The position numbers and the translations under genes are program-made. From Streptococcus mitis (GTDB lineage: Bacteria; Bacillota; Bacilli; Lactobacillales; Streptococcaceae), in the NCBI RefSeq assembly GCF_002005545.1, contig NZ_LBMT01000001.1, positions 498,579 to 562,578 of the forward strand: a stretch of 64,000 bases of DNA, read 5' to 3'. Positions 51,772 through 60,989 of the stretch are shown here, one piece after another. Below the pieces are notes generated by a model. That model saw only the letters and a list, made by a program, of their open reading frames with translations. It was not told the DNA's origin and ran no database searches. Within the stretch, counting starts at the first letter, position 1. Every line of letters begins with the position of its first letter.

Positions 51772-53475
51772 ATGACTGAATTAGATAAACGTCATCGCAG
51801 TAGCATTTATGATAGCATGGTTAAATCACCAAACCGTGCCATGCTTCGTGCGACCGGTATGACAGATAAGGACTTTGAAACACCGATTGTGGGAGTGATT
51901 TCGACTTGGGCGGAAAACACACCATGTAACATCCACTTGCATGATTTTGGGAAATTAGCTAAAGAAGGTGTCAAATCTGCAGGCGCTTGGCCTGTGCAGT
52001 TTGGGACTATCACTGTAGCGGACGGGATTGCCATGGGAACGCCTGGTATGCGTTTCTCTTTGACATCTCGTGATATCATTGCGGACTCAATCGAGGCGGC
52101 TATGGGTGGTCATAACGTCGATGCCTTCGTCGCTATCGGTGGCTGTGACAAGAACATGCCTGGATCTATGATTGCCATTGCTAATATGGATATTCCAGCA
52201 ATTTTCGCCTATGGTGGAACCATTGCACCGGGAAATCTTGATGGAAAAGACATTGACCTGGTTTCTGTGTTTGAAGGTATCGGAAAATGGAACCACGGTG
52301 ACATGACAGCTGAGGACGTAAAACGTCTTGAATGTAATGCCTGCCCTGGCCCTGGTGGCTGTGGTGGTATGTATACTGCTAATACCATGGCGACCGCTAT
52401 CGAAGTTTTGGGTATGAGTTTGCCAGGTTCATCCTCTCACCCAGCTGAATCAGCTGATAAGAAAGAAGATATCGAAGCAGCAGGACGTGCTGTTGTTAAG
52501 ATGTTGGAACTTGGTCTCAAACCATCAGATATCTTGACTCGTGAAGCCTTTGAAGATGCTATCACTGTAACTATGGCTCTCGGTGGTTCTACAAATGCCA
52601 CTCTTCACTTGCTTGCCATTGCCCATGCCGCAAATGTTGACTTGTCACTTGAGGACTTCAATACAATTCAAGAACGTGTGCCTCACTTGGCTGACTTGAA
52701 ACCATCTGGTCAGTATGTCTTCCAAGACCTTTACGAAGTCGGTGGTGTGCCTGCGGTTATGAGATACCTCTTGGCAAATGGATTCCTTCATGGAGACCGC
52801 ATCACATGTACTGGTAAGACTGTAGCTGAGAACTTGGCTGACTTTGCAGACCTCACACCAGGTCAAAAAGTCATCATGCCACTTGAAAATCCAAAACGTG
52901 CGGACGGTCCGCTTATCATCTTGAACGGGAACCTTGCTCCTGACGGTGCAGTTGCCAAGGTATCAGGTGTTAAAGTTCGTCGTCACGTTGGACCAGCTAA
53001 GGTCTTTGACTCAGAAGAAGATGCGATTCAGGCCGTTCTGACAGATGAAATCGTTGATGGCGATGTTGTCGTTGTTCGGTTTGTTGGACCTAAGGGTGGT
53101 CCTGGTATGCCTGAGATGCTCTCACTTTCATCAATGATTGTTGGTAAAGGTCAAGGAGACAAGGTTGCCCTCTTGACAGACGGACGTTTCTCTGGTGGTA
53201 CTTATGGTCTGGTTGTTGGACATATCGCTCCTGAAGCTCAGGATGGTGGACCAATTGCCTACCTTCGTACAGGCGATATCGTTACGGTTGACCAAGATAC
53301 CAAAGAAATTTCCATGGCCGTATCCGAAGAAGAACTTGAAAAACGTAAGGCAGAAACTACCTTGCCACCACTTTATAGCCGTGGTGTCCTTGGTAAATAT
53401 GCCCATATCGTATCATCTGCTTCACGCGGAGCCGTGACAGACTTCTGGAATATGGACAAGTCAGGTAAAAAATAA
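51772..53475 (+). CDS. ilvD: Dihydroxy-acid dehydratase
   Basis: IlvD makes the 2-keto acids of valine, isoleucine and leucine from dihydroxy acids with an iron-sulfur cluster. Cysteines for the cluster lie in [10 protein letters not shown] and [12 protein letters not shown] (about residues 125 and 193). 567 aa, normal length; the ribosome site is GGGAGGG. Unlike in many bacteria it stands alone, without ilvBNC. The next gene on the opposite strand encodes an iron-sulfur assembly-type protein, which fits its cofactor need. Confidence 0.97.
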   Translation: MTELDKRHRSSIYDSMVKSPNRAMLRATGMTDKDFETPIVGVISTWAENTPCNIHLHDFGKLAKEGVKSAGAWPVQFGTITVADGIAMGTPGMRFSLTSRDIIADSIEAAMGGHNVDAFVAIGGCDKNMPGSMIAIANMDIPAIFAYGGTIAPGNLDGKDIDLVSVFEGIGKWNHGDMTAEDVKRLECNACPGPGGCGGMYTANTMATAIEVLGMSLPGSSSHPAESADKKEDIEAAGRAVVKMLELGLKPSDILTREAFEDAITVTMALGGSTNATLHLLAIAHAANVDLSLEDFNTIQERVPHLADLKPSGQYVFQDLYEVGGVPAVMRYLLANGFLHGDRITCTGKTVAENLADFADLTPGQKVIMPLENPKRADGPLIILNGNLAPDGAVAKVSGVKVRRHVGPAKVFDSEEDAIQAVLTDEIVDGDVVVVRFVGPKGGPGMPEMLSLSSMIVGKGQGDKVALLTDGRFSGGTYGLVVGHIAPEAQDGGPIAYLRTGDIVTVDQDTKEISMAVSEEELEKRKAETTLPPLYSRGVLGKYAHIVSSASRGAVTDFWNMDKSGKK

Positions 53476-53480
53476 ACTTA

Positions 53481-53510
53481 AAAAGCAAGCCAATCTCGGC
53501 TTGCTTCTTT
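53481..53510. terminator. Bidirectional terminator between ilvD and the SufT-like gene
   Basis: AAGCAAGCC-AATCTC-GGCTTGCTT, nine perfect pairs, with A run on one side and T on the other. Confidence 0.85.
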
Positions 53511-53535
53511 TCATCTTCAAAAGTGATTTGCCTGC

Positions 53536-53877
53536 TTAACGAGGTGGCAGTCCAAGGGCAATACGGCCATAGCGACTGATTCGTGTAATCTTCCAGGCAG
53601 GCGACCAGGTAACTTCAACCTTGACATCTTGGATACCCTCGATTTGTTTGAGACCTGCAACGATTTCGATAGGCAGGCTTTCGGCGCAATCGCAGGCAGT
53701 ATCGGTGAAGGTCATGACAATCTTACAGAGGCCTGTTTCGTCTAGATTAATTTCATAAATCAGCCCTAGATTGTAAACATCCAATTCCACATCTGTATCA
53801 AAAACCTTCTCTAGTTTTTCGATAATTTGGTCTTGTAAGGCCAAAGCACGGTCATTGATTTTGATATCCTCTCTCAT
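53536..53877 (-). CDS. MIP18/DUF59 family iron-sulfur assembly factor (SufT-like)
   Basis: A 113-aa protein of the SufT/PaaD/MIP18 family: VYNLGLIYEINLDE near residue 35, TDTACDCAESLPIEIV near 60, and VKVEVTWSPAW near 85. The cysteines in the middle correspond to the conserved metal-binding site. Members help mature [4Fe-4S] proteins. It converges with ilvD, an Fe-S enzyme. The family is sure; the exact client is inferred. Confidence 0.88.
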   Translation of the reverse strand: MREDIKINDRALALQDQIIEKLEKVFDTDVELDVYNLGLIYEINLDETGLCKIVMTFTDTACDCAESLPIEIVAGLKQIEGIQDVKVEVTWSPAWKITRISRYGRIALGLPPR

Positions 53878-54001
53878 TACAGTCCCTCCACGTGATAAAT
53901 ATCCTCTATTTTCTCATAATTCTGACAATTTGGCAAGTTTTTGATGAATTTTCCGAAAAAATATGATAATATAAAGAAAATGCTGAATCAAGGGGAAGCC
54001 T

Positions 54002-54853
54002 ATGGAGAAGATTGGAAAAGTCTTTAGACAATTACGAGAGTCAAGAAATATCTCGCTGAGACAAGCAACTGGGGGACAATTTTCGCCGTCTATGTTATCT
54101 CGCTTTGAAACAGGTCAGAGTGAGCTTTCGGTGGAAAAGTTTTTATTTGCCCTAGAAAATATATCTGCTAGTGTGGAGGAAATCCTCTTTCTAGCGAGAG
54201 GTTTTCAGTATGATACAGATTCTGAGTTGAGAAAAGAAATCAAAGATGTCTTGGATCCAAAGAACATAGCTCCGCTTGAGGACTTGTATCGCAGGGAGTA
54301 TCAAAAGCATGCCCATTCTCACAACAAACAGAAACATATCCTAAATGCCATTCTTATCAAGTCTTACATGAAGAGCATGGATGAAAGGGTAGAGTTAACA
54401 GCAGAGGAAGGGAAAGTCCTTCATGAGTACTTGTTTTCTACCGAGATTTGGGGAATCTATGAACTCAATTTATTTTCAGTCAGTTCACCATTTTTATCTG
54501 TTTCTCTTTTCACTAGGTATGTTAGAGAAATGGTACGTAAATCTGATTTTCTAATGGAAGTGTCTGGCAATCGAAACCTGTTTCACACTATACTATTGAA
54601 TGGCTTTTTAGCTAGCATTGAGTGTGAAGAATTTACCAATGCCTCTTATTTTAAACGTGTCATCGAAGAGCATTTCTACAATGAAAATGAAACCTATTTC
54701 CGAATTGTCTATTTGTGGGCGGAAGGTCTTCTTGATAGCAAGCAGGGTAGAGTCAAGGAAGGTCAGAAAAAGATGGAGGATGCTGTCCGTATTTTTGAGA
54801 TGCTTGGCTGTAATAAATCTGCCGAATACTATAGAAAAACGACCGATTGTTGA
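54002..54853 (+). CDS. Rgg-family transcriptional regulator
   Basis: 283 aa: N-terminal helix-turn-helix (IGKVFRQLRESRNISLRQATGG, about 1-65) and a long helical C-terminal Rgg/GadR/MutR domain. Some Rgg proteins sense short hydrophobic peptides (SHP); I found no obvious SHP ORF within 200 bases on either side, so a ligand is unknown. The MFS gene downstream, separated by a terminator, may be its target. The start follows AAGGGGAAG. Confidence 0.9.
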   Translation: MEKIGKVFRQLRESRNISLRQATGGQFSPSMLSRFETGQSELSVEKFLFALENISASVEEILFLARGFQYDTDSELRKEIKDVLDPKNIAPLEDLYRREYQKHAHSHNKQKHILNAILIKSYMKSMDERVELTAEEGKVLHEYLFSTEIWGIYELNLFSVSSPFLSVSLFTRYVREMVRKSDFLMEVSGNRNLFHTILLNGFLASIECEEFTNASYFKRVIEEHFYNENETYFRIVYLWAEGLLDSKQGRVKEGQKKMEDAVRIFEMLGCNKSAEYYRKTTDC

Positions 54854-54891
54854 ATATCTGCAAACTAAGAAAATTATTTGAAATTTTAAGT

Positions 54892-54945
54892 GATAGAATT
54901 GTTGAGTTCTCTCAGGTCATCAAAGAAATTCTATCGTTTCTTTTT
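54892..54945 (+). terminator. Terminator after the Rgg gene
   Basis: GATAGAATT and AATTCTATC, nine perfect pairs, followed by TTTCTTTTT. Confidence 0.8.
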
Positions 54946-55053
54946 GCTCATTTCATTTGTTGCATATATTCAAAAGTTTTTTCTCTAGAATTTCTAAGTG
55001 CTATACTATAGTCATACTTCACATAAAACTTCTAACAAGAAGGGAGATTACCA

Positions 55054-56301
55054 ATGAAACTATTGTTTAGAAATCAAGCTTATCGACTCTTGACTTTGTC
55101 ACGCTTCTTCAATGCTTTTGGTGCTTCGATTTTTAACCTGGTATTTATCGTCTATGCATCGACCTTACCACAAGCCTCCTTTGCTGTTGCTATGGCGAAT
55201 ATTGTCATGCTTCTTCCGACTCTCTTTACAGTTTTTGTAGGGATTCGGGCAGATTACACGAGAGCCAAGGTCAAATGGATGGTCTATAGCGGTTTGTTTC
55301 AGGCGGTTTTATTTTTTCTGGCAGCCCTAGTTGTCCAGCAAGCTAGTCTATTTGCCTTTTCTAGCTTGTGTTTAATCAATGTCATTAGTGATGTCATCAG
55401 TGATTTTGCAGGTGGCTTGCGCATGCCTCTTATTAAGGAAAAAGTAGCTGAAGAGGATTTGATGGAGGCTTATTCTTTTTCCCAGTTCATCACCTATATT
55501 TCAGCTATTGGTGGTCAAGCTTTTGGAGTATGGCTCTTAGGTTTATCGGTCAACAATTTTTCCCTCGTTGCGGGAATCAATGCCTGTTTTTTCCTCGTAT
55601 CAGCCTTTGTTCTCTTTCTAGGAAGAAGTAAATTAAGCCTGTCAATGTCAGCTGCTGATGGTGAAAACCTAAAAAATGAGAAGCTTTCTATCAAAGACCA
55701 GTTCCTAACAATTTACCGAAATTTACGCCTTGTTTTTCTTAAAGGTGGACAGAAAAACTTTGGATTCATGATCTTTGCTGTCTTGCTTATCAATGCCTTG
55801 GGTGGTTCCTTAGGAGGCATCTACAATATCTTCTTTTTGAGCCATTCTCCCTTGAATTTTTCTTACACAGAGGCGTTATTTATCAGTCAAGTCGGTGCTT
55901 TAGTAGCAGTCATCATCAGTAGCCTTACGGGCAATGATTATTTTGGGAAGCAGTCCCTGCCTAGATTGATGATGTGGGCTACCGTAGGGCTCACTCTAAT
56001 TGGTCTGGCTAACGTATTCAATCAAGTCGTACTTGGTTTGCTATTTCTCTTTTCAACTCTATATGTGTCTGGTAAAGTTCAACCAAAGATTAGTGCCATG
56101 CTCATGAAAAATCTAGCTCCAGAGGTTCTAGCTCGTACCAGTAATTTTTTAGGTCTCTTGTTTACCTTATCCATACCTGTGGGAACAGCCTGTTTTTCAC
56201 TTGTAGCCGTATGGAATATACAGTTGACTTGGATGCTATTTGTTGGTCTTTCCTTGCTAGCTATTCTTTTGACAGTTATTAATCTCAAAAATGATATCTA
56301 A
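55054..56301 (+). CDS. Major facilitator superfamily transporter
   Basis: A 415-aa integral membrane protein with about 12 segments in two halves joined by a charged loop (about 190-225). The sequence resembles the MFS group of drug and macrolide efflux pumps (MefE-like half-plan: FNAFGASIFNLVFIVYAS and GIRADYTRAKVKWMV). Substrate unknown. Ribosome site AAGGGAG. Possible target of the Rgg protein upstream. Confidence 0.86.
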   Translation: MKLLFRNQAYRLLTLSRFFNAFGASIFNLVFIVYASTLPQASFAVAMANIVMLLPTLFTVFVGIRADYTRAKVKWMVYSGLFQAVLFFLAALVVQQASLFAFSSLCLINVISDVISDFAGGLRMPLIKEKVAEEDLMEAYSFSQFITYISAIGGQAFGVWLLGLSVNNFSLVAGINACFFLVSAFVLFLGRSKLSLSMSAADGENLKNEKLSIKDQFLTIYRNLRLVFLKGGQKNFGFMIFAVLLINALGGSLGGIYNIFFLSHSPLNFSYTEALFISQVGALVAVIISSLTGNDYFGKQSLPRLMMWATVGLTLIGLANVFNQVVLGLLFLFSTLYVSGKVQPKISAMLMKNLAPEVLARTSNFLGLLFTLSIPVGTACFSLVAVWNIQLTWMLFVGLSLLAILLTVINLKNDI

Positions 56302-56378
56302 ATCCTAATTTTATTCTCACTGTTTTAATCCCTCTATTTATGGTAAAATAAGACTATTAAGTTTAAAGAGGATTCCCT

Positions 56379-57659
56379 ATGAAATTACAAAAACCAAAAG
56401 GAACGCAGGATATTTTACCTGCTGAATCTGCCAAGTGGCAGTACGTTGAGGGCTTTGCCCGTGAAATTTTCAAGCGCTATAACTATGCAGAAGTGCGCAC
56501 GCCTATTTTTGAGCATTACGAGGTTATCAGTCGCTCTGTCGGAGATACAACGGATATCGTAACCAAGGAAATGTACGACTTTTATGACAAGGGTGACCGT
56601 CATATTACCCTCCGTCCAGAAGGAACAGCGCCCGTTGTCCGTTCCTATGTGGAAAATAAACTTTTCGCCCCAGAAGTGCAAAAGCCAAGTAAGTTCTACT
56701 ACATGGGCCCTATGTTCCGCTATGAGCGTCCACAGGCAGGGCGTTTGCGCCAGTTCCACCAGATTGGTGTTGAGTGTTTTGGCTCTAGCAATCCAGCTAC
56801 CGATGTGGAAACAATCGCGATGGCAGCCCATTTCTTGAAAGAAATCGGCATCCAAGGTGTCAAATTGCACCTCAACACTCTTGGAAATCCTGAGAGCCGT
56901 GCGGCCTACCGTCAAGCCTTAATTGACTATTTGACACCGCTCAAGGAGACCTTGTCTAAGGATAGCCAACGTCGTTTGGAGGAAAATCCTCTCCGTGTCT
57001 TGGACTCTAAAGAAAAAGAAGACAAGGTAGCAGTAGAGAATGCGCCGTCTATCTTGGATTTCCTTGATGAAGAAAGTCAAGCTCATTTTGATGCTGTCCG
57101 TCAGATGTTGGAAAATCTTGGAGTAGACTATATCATCGATACCAATATGGTGCGTGGTCTGGACTATTACAACCACACCATTTTCGAGTTTATCACAGAG
57201 ATTGAGGGCAATGACTTGACAGTCTGTGCAGGTGGTCGTTACGATGGTTTGGTTGCTTACTTTGGTGGCCCTGAAACTGCTGGCTTTGGTTTTGGACTTG
57301 GTGTAGAGCGCCTGCTTCTCATTCTTGAAAAGCAAGGTGTGGCTCTCCCTATCGAAAACGCCCTAGATGTCTATATCGCAGTCTTGGGTGATGGAGCAAA
57401 TGTCAAGGCCTTGGAGTTGGTACAAGCTCTTCGCCAACAAGGCTTCAAAGCAGAGCGTGATTACCTCAACCGTAAGCTCAAAGCTCAATTCAAGTCAGCC
57501 GATGTCTTTGCGGCTAAGACCCTCATCACCCTAGGAGAGAGCGAAGTCGAAAGCGGACAAGTAACGGTCAAGAACAACCAAACCCGAGAAGAATTGCAAG
57601 TGTCACTTGAGACAATCAGCCAAAACTTCTCAGAAATCTTTGAAAAACTAGGATTTTAA
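56379..57659 (+). CDS. hisS: Histidyl-tRNA synthetase
   Basis: Class II synthetase, 426 aa, charging tRNA-His. Motif 1 region [15 protein letters not shown], motif 2 [19 protein letters not shown], histidine loops [12 protein letters not shown] and AGGRYDGLV, and a C-terminal anticodon-binding domain (about 330-426). An extended -10 TGGTAAAAT ends near 56349. There is no T-box leader, as in other streptococci. A terminator follows at 57673. Confidence 0.97.
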   Translation: MKLQKPKGTQDILPAESAKWQYVEGFAREIFKRYNYAEVRTPIFEHYEVISRSVGDTTDIVTKEMYDFYDKGDRHITLRPEGTAPVVRSYVENKLFAPEVQKPSKFYYMGPMFRYERPQAGRLRQFHQIGVECFGSSNPATDVETIAMAAHFLKEIGIQGVKLHLNTLGNPESRAAYRQALIDYLTPLKETLSKDSQRRLEENPLRVLDSKEKEDKVAVENAPSILDFLDEESQAHFDAVRQMLENLGVDYIIDTNMVRGLDYYNHTIFEFITEIEGNDLTVCAGGRYDGLVAYFGGPETAGFGFGLGVERLLLILEKQGVALPIENALDVYIAVLGDGANVKALELVQALRQQGFKAERDYLNRKLKAQFKSADVFAAKTLITLGESEVESGQVTVKNNQTREELQVSLETISQNFSEIFEKLGF

Positions 57660-57672
57660 TAACAGAAAGACT

Positions 57673-57700
57673 GGTCAGGAACCCAATCCTGACCTTTTTC
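57673..57700 (+). terminator. Terminator of hisS
   Basis: GGTCAGGA-ACCCAA-TCCTGACC, eight perfect pairs, then TTTTT. Confidence 0.9.
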
Positions 57701-57726
57701 TTTTGCAAAATGACAAAAATAATAAA

Positions 57727-57772
57727 CTTTTTGACAAATATGCTTGTCAAAAAGAAAAAGATGTGTTACAAT
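57727..57772 (+). promoter_or_regulatory. Promoter and operator of the HTH/ABC/CPBP cassette
   Basis: CTTTTTGACA (57727-57736) and TGTCAAAAAG (57745-57754) are a perfect ten-base inverted repeat with eight bases between. The second arm overlaps the -35 TTGTCA (57744-57749), 17 bases before the -10 TACAAT (57767-57772). The natural ligand is the HTH protein encoded at 58133, making the cassette self-repressed; inferred from layout. Confidence 0.78.
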
Positions 57773-57808
57773 ATAAGCAAGTTAAGAGAAAAGGAGAAAG
57801 GAACGATT

Positions 57809-58123
57809 ATGTGGGCATTAGGATTTGTACCTCTTGTGATTATGTATTATATCTACCATTCCCAAAAGGTCAAGAAACTAGAGAATAAAATCAAAAGAAT
57901 TGAGCAAAAACAGAAAGGAAATAAAGAAATGTCAAGAATTTTAAAAGAATTGATTGGGAAAACACCGACAATCGTTGGACAAGTTTTTGGAACAGACAAC
58001 TGGGAAGTTGTAGATGTAGATGAGGAATGGGTCAAGCTACGTCGTGTTGATAAAAAGGGAAAAGAAAAATTCAAACTACAACGCATTGAGGATATCCAAA
58101 CCGTTGAATTTGACGGAGAGTAG
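57809..58123 (+). CDS. Small membrane-anchored protein, first gene of the cassette
   Basis: 104 aa from the ATG at 57809, behind AAAGGAGAAAGG. One membrane segment (WALGFVPLVIMYYIY, about 2-18) is followed by a short coiled coil (KVKKLENKIKRIEQKQKG) and a compact beta-rich end with charged residues (EVVDVDEEWVKLRR). No known family that I can name with certainty. It could sense membrane state, or pass a signal to the HTH protein encoded next, nine bases on. Confidence 0.75.
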   Translation: MWALGFVPLVIMYYIYHSQKVKKLENKIKRIEQKQKGNKEMSRILKELIGKTPTIVGQVFGTDNWEVVDVDEEWVKLRRVDKKGKEKFKLQRIEDIQTVEFDGE

Positions 58124-58132
58124 GTGTGTAAC

Positions 58133-58339
58133 ATGCAACTAAAAAATCGTCTAAAAGAGCTGCGGGCTCGCGATGGCCTCAATCAAACCGACCTAGCTAA
58201 GCTAGCAGGGGTTTCCAGACAGACCATTAGTCTACTAGAACGGGATGAGTACACCCCATCCATTATCATTGCCCTGAAAATATCTCAAATTTTCAACGAA
58301 ACAGTCGAATCGGTATTTCGTTTGGAGGAGGACGAGTGA
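58133..58339 (+). CDS. XRE-family HTH regulator (YozG-like)
   Basis: A 68-aa protein that is little more than a Cro/CI-type helix-turn-helix (NRLKELRARDGLNQTDLAKL, then GVSRQTISLLERDEYTPS) plus a short dimer tail. Regulators of this type usually repress small membrane-protein and transporter operons in which they are encoded. Its probable operator is the inverted repeat at 57727-57754. Start at 58133. The stop overlaps the next start (GTGATGA). Confidence 0.9.
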   Translation: MQLKNRLKELRARDGLNQTDLAKLAGVSRQTISLLERDEYTPSIIIALKISQIFNETVESVFRLEEDE

Positions 58340-58527
58340 TGAATAAGTTTAAAGTGATTTATTACATGAGTGTTCTTGCCCTCATTGTGAATGCTTTCGC
58401 TATGATTGGAACATTACTGGGGTGGTTCTATTTTGTTGAAAGTAAGTATTTGTTTTGGCTTAATTTAGCCCTCGTGTCCATTTTCAATCGGTTGAAGAAA
58501 AAGGAGAAAAATGATGAACAAGTATAA
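58339..58527 (+). CDS. Small two-span membrane protein A of a tandem pair
   Basis: 62 aa, start MNKFKVIYYM, two hydrophobic stretches (about 8-30 and 33-50), basic tail KKKEKNDEQV. It is a paralogue of the next protein, MNKYKVVYYV, sharing start, the LGWF turn and spacing. Translation is coupled with the regulator (overlapping ATGA). Ribosome site GGAGGAGG inside the regulator gene. Confidence 0.75.
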   Translation: MNKFKVIYYMSVLALIVNAFAMIGTLLGWFYFVESKYLFWLNLALVSIFNRLKKKEKNDEQV

Positions 58528-58711
58528 AGTGGTTTATTATGTAGTTGCCATAGCTTTATTAGTCAGCGTATTTCTATTGATTGGGATGGACTTAGGCTGG
58601 TTTAATCCCTATCAAAGTGACCAATTTATTTGGGCCTACTTTGCTCTTATCCCAGTCGTTGACTGGATTGAAAAGAAATCCAAAAATCTAGCAAGTGAAA
58701 AAGGAGAATGA
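58514..58711 (+). CDS. Small two-span membrane protein B of a tandem pair
   Basis: 65 aa, paralogue of the protein just upstream: same MNK(F/Y)KV(I/V)YY start, same hydrophobic pattern, same LGWF motif, different tail (EKKSKNLASEKGE). It overlaps protein A by 14 bases. I prefer the ATG at 58514 to 58511 because of ribosome-site spacing and the paralogue start. Possible immunity-like or channel-partner role; not known. Confidence 0.75.
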   Translation: MNKYKVVYYVVAIALLVSVFLLIGMDLGWFNPYQSDQFIWAYFALIPVVDWIEKKSKNLASEKGE

Positions 58712-58713
58712 AT

Positions 58714-59454
58714 ATGAAAAAGAAAAATAAACGTGTCTTGTTATTTTTAATTCCTGTTGTCTTAGGAGCTTTCTTGTATATGTTTGTAGATATGTTGAAG
58801 GCTGGTGCCGAATCCCATGGAATTATTTTAGATGTAAAAGTCTTGATACCATGGCTATCAGCCATTTGTTTACTATTAGGTTTCGTTGGCATTGTTTTGA
58901 CGTTCAATTTCTTAAAGAAAAGCAGAAAATTTCACTCCTTGTATCAAGAGGAAATGGATGATGATCTGAATGAAACCTATTATGTGCAAATGTATCGTGA
59001 TCTTGAGTTTGGAAACATTACTTCTAACATTACAAGTGTAGCGATTTTATTGGCTCTTGTCATCTCAGGTAGTGAAGTAATTGTACTCGATGTAAGTCGT
59101 ATAACATTTTCCCTTTCCTTTTTGGAATTAGTGCTGTTCTTGCAGAGTCAAAAATATCTTTCTAAAACAATTGCGATTGTTCGTCAGTTTGATTTGGAAC
59201 TTTTCGCTACACCAAAGGATGTATTGGACTATATCAATTCTTACGATGAAGGCGAGCGTCAGGCTAATTTGGAACAGAGTTTTCGGATTTTATTCCAATT
59301 AAATCAGTATGTCTTACCAGGCTTATATATTTTTCTTTTTATCATTTCTGTCTTGACAGGAGAGATTCAGCTACTAGCCTTCTTGCTTGTAGGAGCAATC
59401 CATGTTTATATCAATGTGATGCAGTTACCTATGGTAAAACGCTATTTCAAATAA
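58714..59454 (+). CDS. DUF3169-family membrane protein
   Basis: 246 aa with four main membrane spans (about 9-28, 45-66, 105-140, 198-235) and a cytoplasmic loop rich in acidic residues. It fits the DUF3169 group, found in streptococci next to small HTH regulators and ABC transporters. Function unknown. The start at 58714 has seven bases after GGAG; the ATG at 58708 is too near. Confidence 0.8.
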   Translation: MKKKNKRVLLFLIPVVLGAFLYMFVDMLKAGAESHGIILDVKVLIPWLSAICLLLGFVGIVLTFNFLKKSRKFHSLYQEEMDDDLNETYYVQMYRDLEFGNITSNITSVAILLALVISGSEVIVLDVSRITFSLSFLELVLFLQSQKYLSKTIAIVRQFDLELFATPKDVLDYINSYDEGERQANLEQSFRILFQLNQYVLPGLYIFLFIISVLTGEIQLLAFLLVGAIHVYINVMQLPMVKRYFK

Positions 59455-59464
59455 AGGAGTTTCT

Positions 59465-60289
59465 ATGATTCGTGTTGAAAATGTAAGCAAAAGTTTTGGG
59501 AGCAAAAAAGCTCTTCACCAGATTTCTTTTGAGATTAAGGAAGGTGAGATCTTTGGTTTTCTTGGGCCTTCTGGTTCAGGTAAAACAACCATGATCAATG
59601 TCTTAACAGGTCAGTTGGCTGCAGATCAAGGTAACACAGTTTTGTTAGGCAAGAACTCTCAAGATTTAACTTCAAATGATTTGGAACAAATCGGTATAGT
59701 TAGTGATGGCAGTGGTTTTTATGAAAAGATGAGTCTTTACAAAAATCTTCTCATCTATGCTAAGTTATATGGTCTCAAGTCAGACAGAGTAAATCAGGTG
59801 CTCCAACAGGTTGGATTGGCAGATGCTAAAGATATTATCGCAGAAAAACTATCTACAGGAATGAAACAACGAATGTTCTTGGCTCGTGCCCTTCTGAATG
59901 CTCCTAAGATTCTCTTTCTAGATGAGCCAACCAGTGGCTTAGACCCTACAACATCTAAGATGATTCATACCCTACTACAAGAATTAAAGCATGCGGGGAC
60001 AACTATCTTTTTGACCACGCATGATATGCATGAAGCAACTCTGCTTTGTGATCGCTTATCTCTTTTGAATAAGGGAAACTTAATAGAGTATGGAAGTCCG
60101 CAAGATATTATCCAGAAGTACCATGTGGATAAGAAAGTACGTGTGGTTTATAATGATGGACGAGAACAGATAGTTCCATTTGAAGAATTGCCACATTTAG
60201 ACACGACAGATTTGATGGTGGTTCACTCTTGTGAGCCGACTTTAGAAGATATCTTTATCAGATTGACAGGAGAAAAGTTAGATGTTTAG
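59465..60289 (+). CDS. ABC transporter ATP-binding protein
   Basis: 274 aa: Walker A GPSGSGKTTM (about 38), signature LSTGMKQRM (about 133; the third Gly is altered, as in many export ATPases), Walker B LFLDEPTSGLD, H-loop TTHDMHEA. The C-terminal 50 residues are outside the core fold. It powers the permease encoded next; such pairs export peptides or lipids, or give self-protection against antimicrobial peptides. Confidence 0.93.
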   Translation: MIRVENVSKSFGSKKALHQISFEIKEGEIFGFLGPSGSGKTTMINVLTGQLAADQGNTVLLGKNSQDLTSNDLEQIGIVSDGSGFYEKMSLYKNLLIYAKLYGLKSDRVNQVLQQVGLADAKDIIAEKLSTGMKQRMFLARALLNAPKILFLDEPTSGLDPTTSKMIHTLLQELKHAGTTIFLTTHDMHEATLLCDRLSLLNKGNLIEYGSPQDIIQKYHVDKKVRVVYNDGREQIVPFEELPHLDTTDLMVVHSCEPTLEDIFIRLTGEKLDV

Positions 60290-60980
60290 AAAATTAAATG
60301 CCCTACTATGGTTAAGATTACAAGTCCTTATTAGCAATTCATCTTTGTTGGCGACTCTATTGTTTCCTTTTGGACTGACTGTTTTATATAATGAATTTTT
60401 AAATAAGAATGGACAATTGAGCCTATTTTTTCTATCTGCTAGCTTGACGATGGTCTTGAGCATGGGAAGTGGTTATATGGTATCGATTATGATGGCAGAA
60501 GATAAGGAAAAACGAAATCTTAAATCACTCCTCCTAAGTGGTGTGACAGCAACAGAATATACTTTCAGTATGCTCGTTCTCCCTATTCTGATAATGTTAC
60601 TTGCTATGATTGTGCTTCCCATCTATCTTAAAGTAGATCTATCAGGTTATTTAGTTGCCTACGTTATCTATTTGCTCCTAGCAACTATTAGTATTATTTT
60701 TCTCAACCTTCTAATTGGTGCGGTGTCAGATACTCAATCTAAAGCGCAAGTTTATAGTATCTTCCCTATATTAATTGTCTCTTTTTTACCTATGATTGCT
60801 TCTCAAAATGATACGGTTCAAAAAGTGTTGGATTACTCGTTCGTTGGTCCTATTGTAAATCTTTTAAATAAAAAAGGTGGGGAAATATCTTTTTCTAACA
60901 TCGGTATGTTACTTGCCTGGGTACTTGTGTTAGGAATAGCGAACCTCTTTGTATTGAAAAATAGCTATAAAGCAAGATAG
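60282..60980 (+). CDS. ABC-2 type transporter permease
   Basis: A 232-aa protein with six membrane segments and the ABC-2 motif region around GSGYMVSIMMAEDKEKRNLKS (about residues 60-85). It overlaps the ATPase gene by eight bases (ATG inside the end). The expected complex is two ATPases and two permeases. Confidence 0.88.
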   Translation: MFRKLNALLWLRLQVLISNSSLLATLLFPFGLTVLYNEFLNKNGQLSLFFLSASLTMVLSMGSGYMVSIMMAEDKEKRNLKSLLLSGVTATEYTFSMLVLPILIMLLAMIVLPIYLKVDLSGYLVAYVIYLLLATISIIFLNLLIGAVSDTQSKAQVYSIFPILIVSFLPMIASQNDTVQKVLDYSFVGPIVNLLNKKGGEISFSNIGMLLAWVLVLGIANLFVLKNSYKAR

Positions 60981-60989
60981 GAGAACTTT

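Noticed and set aside
53878..55053. Short hydrophobic peptide (SHP) gene beside the Rgg regulator
   Set aside because: No short ORF with a basic start, hydrophobic core and suitable ribosome site was found on either strand.
56302..56378. T-box leader for hisS
   Set aside because: The gap is only 77 bases with a plain extended -10 promoter; no room for a T-box.
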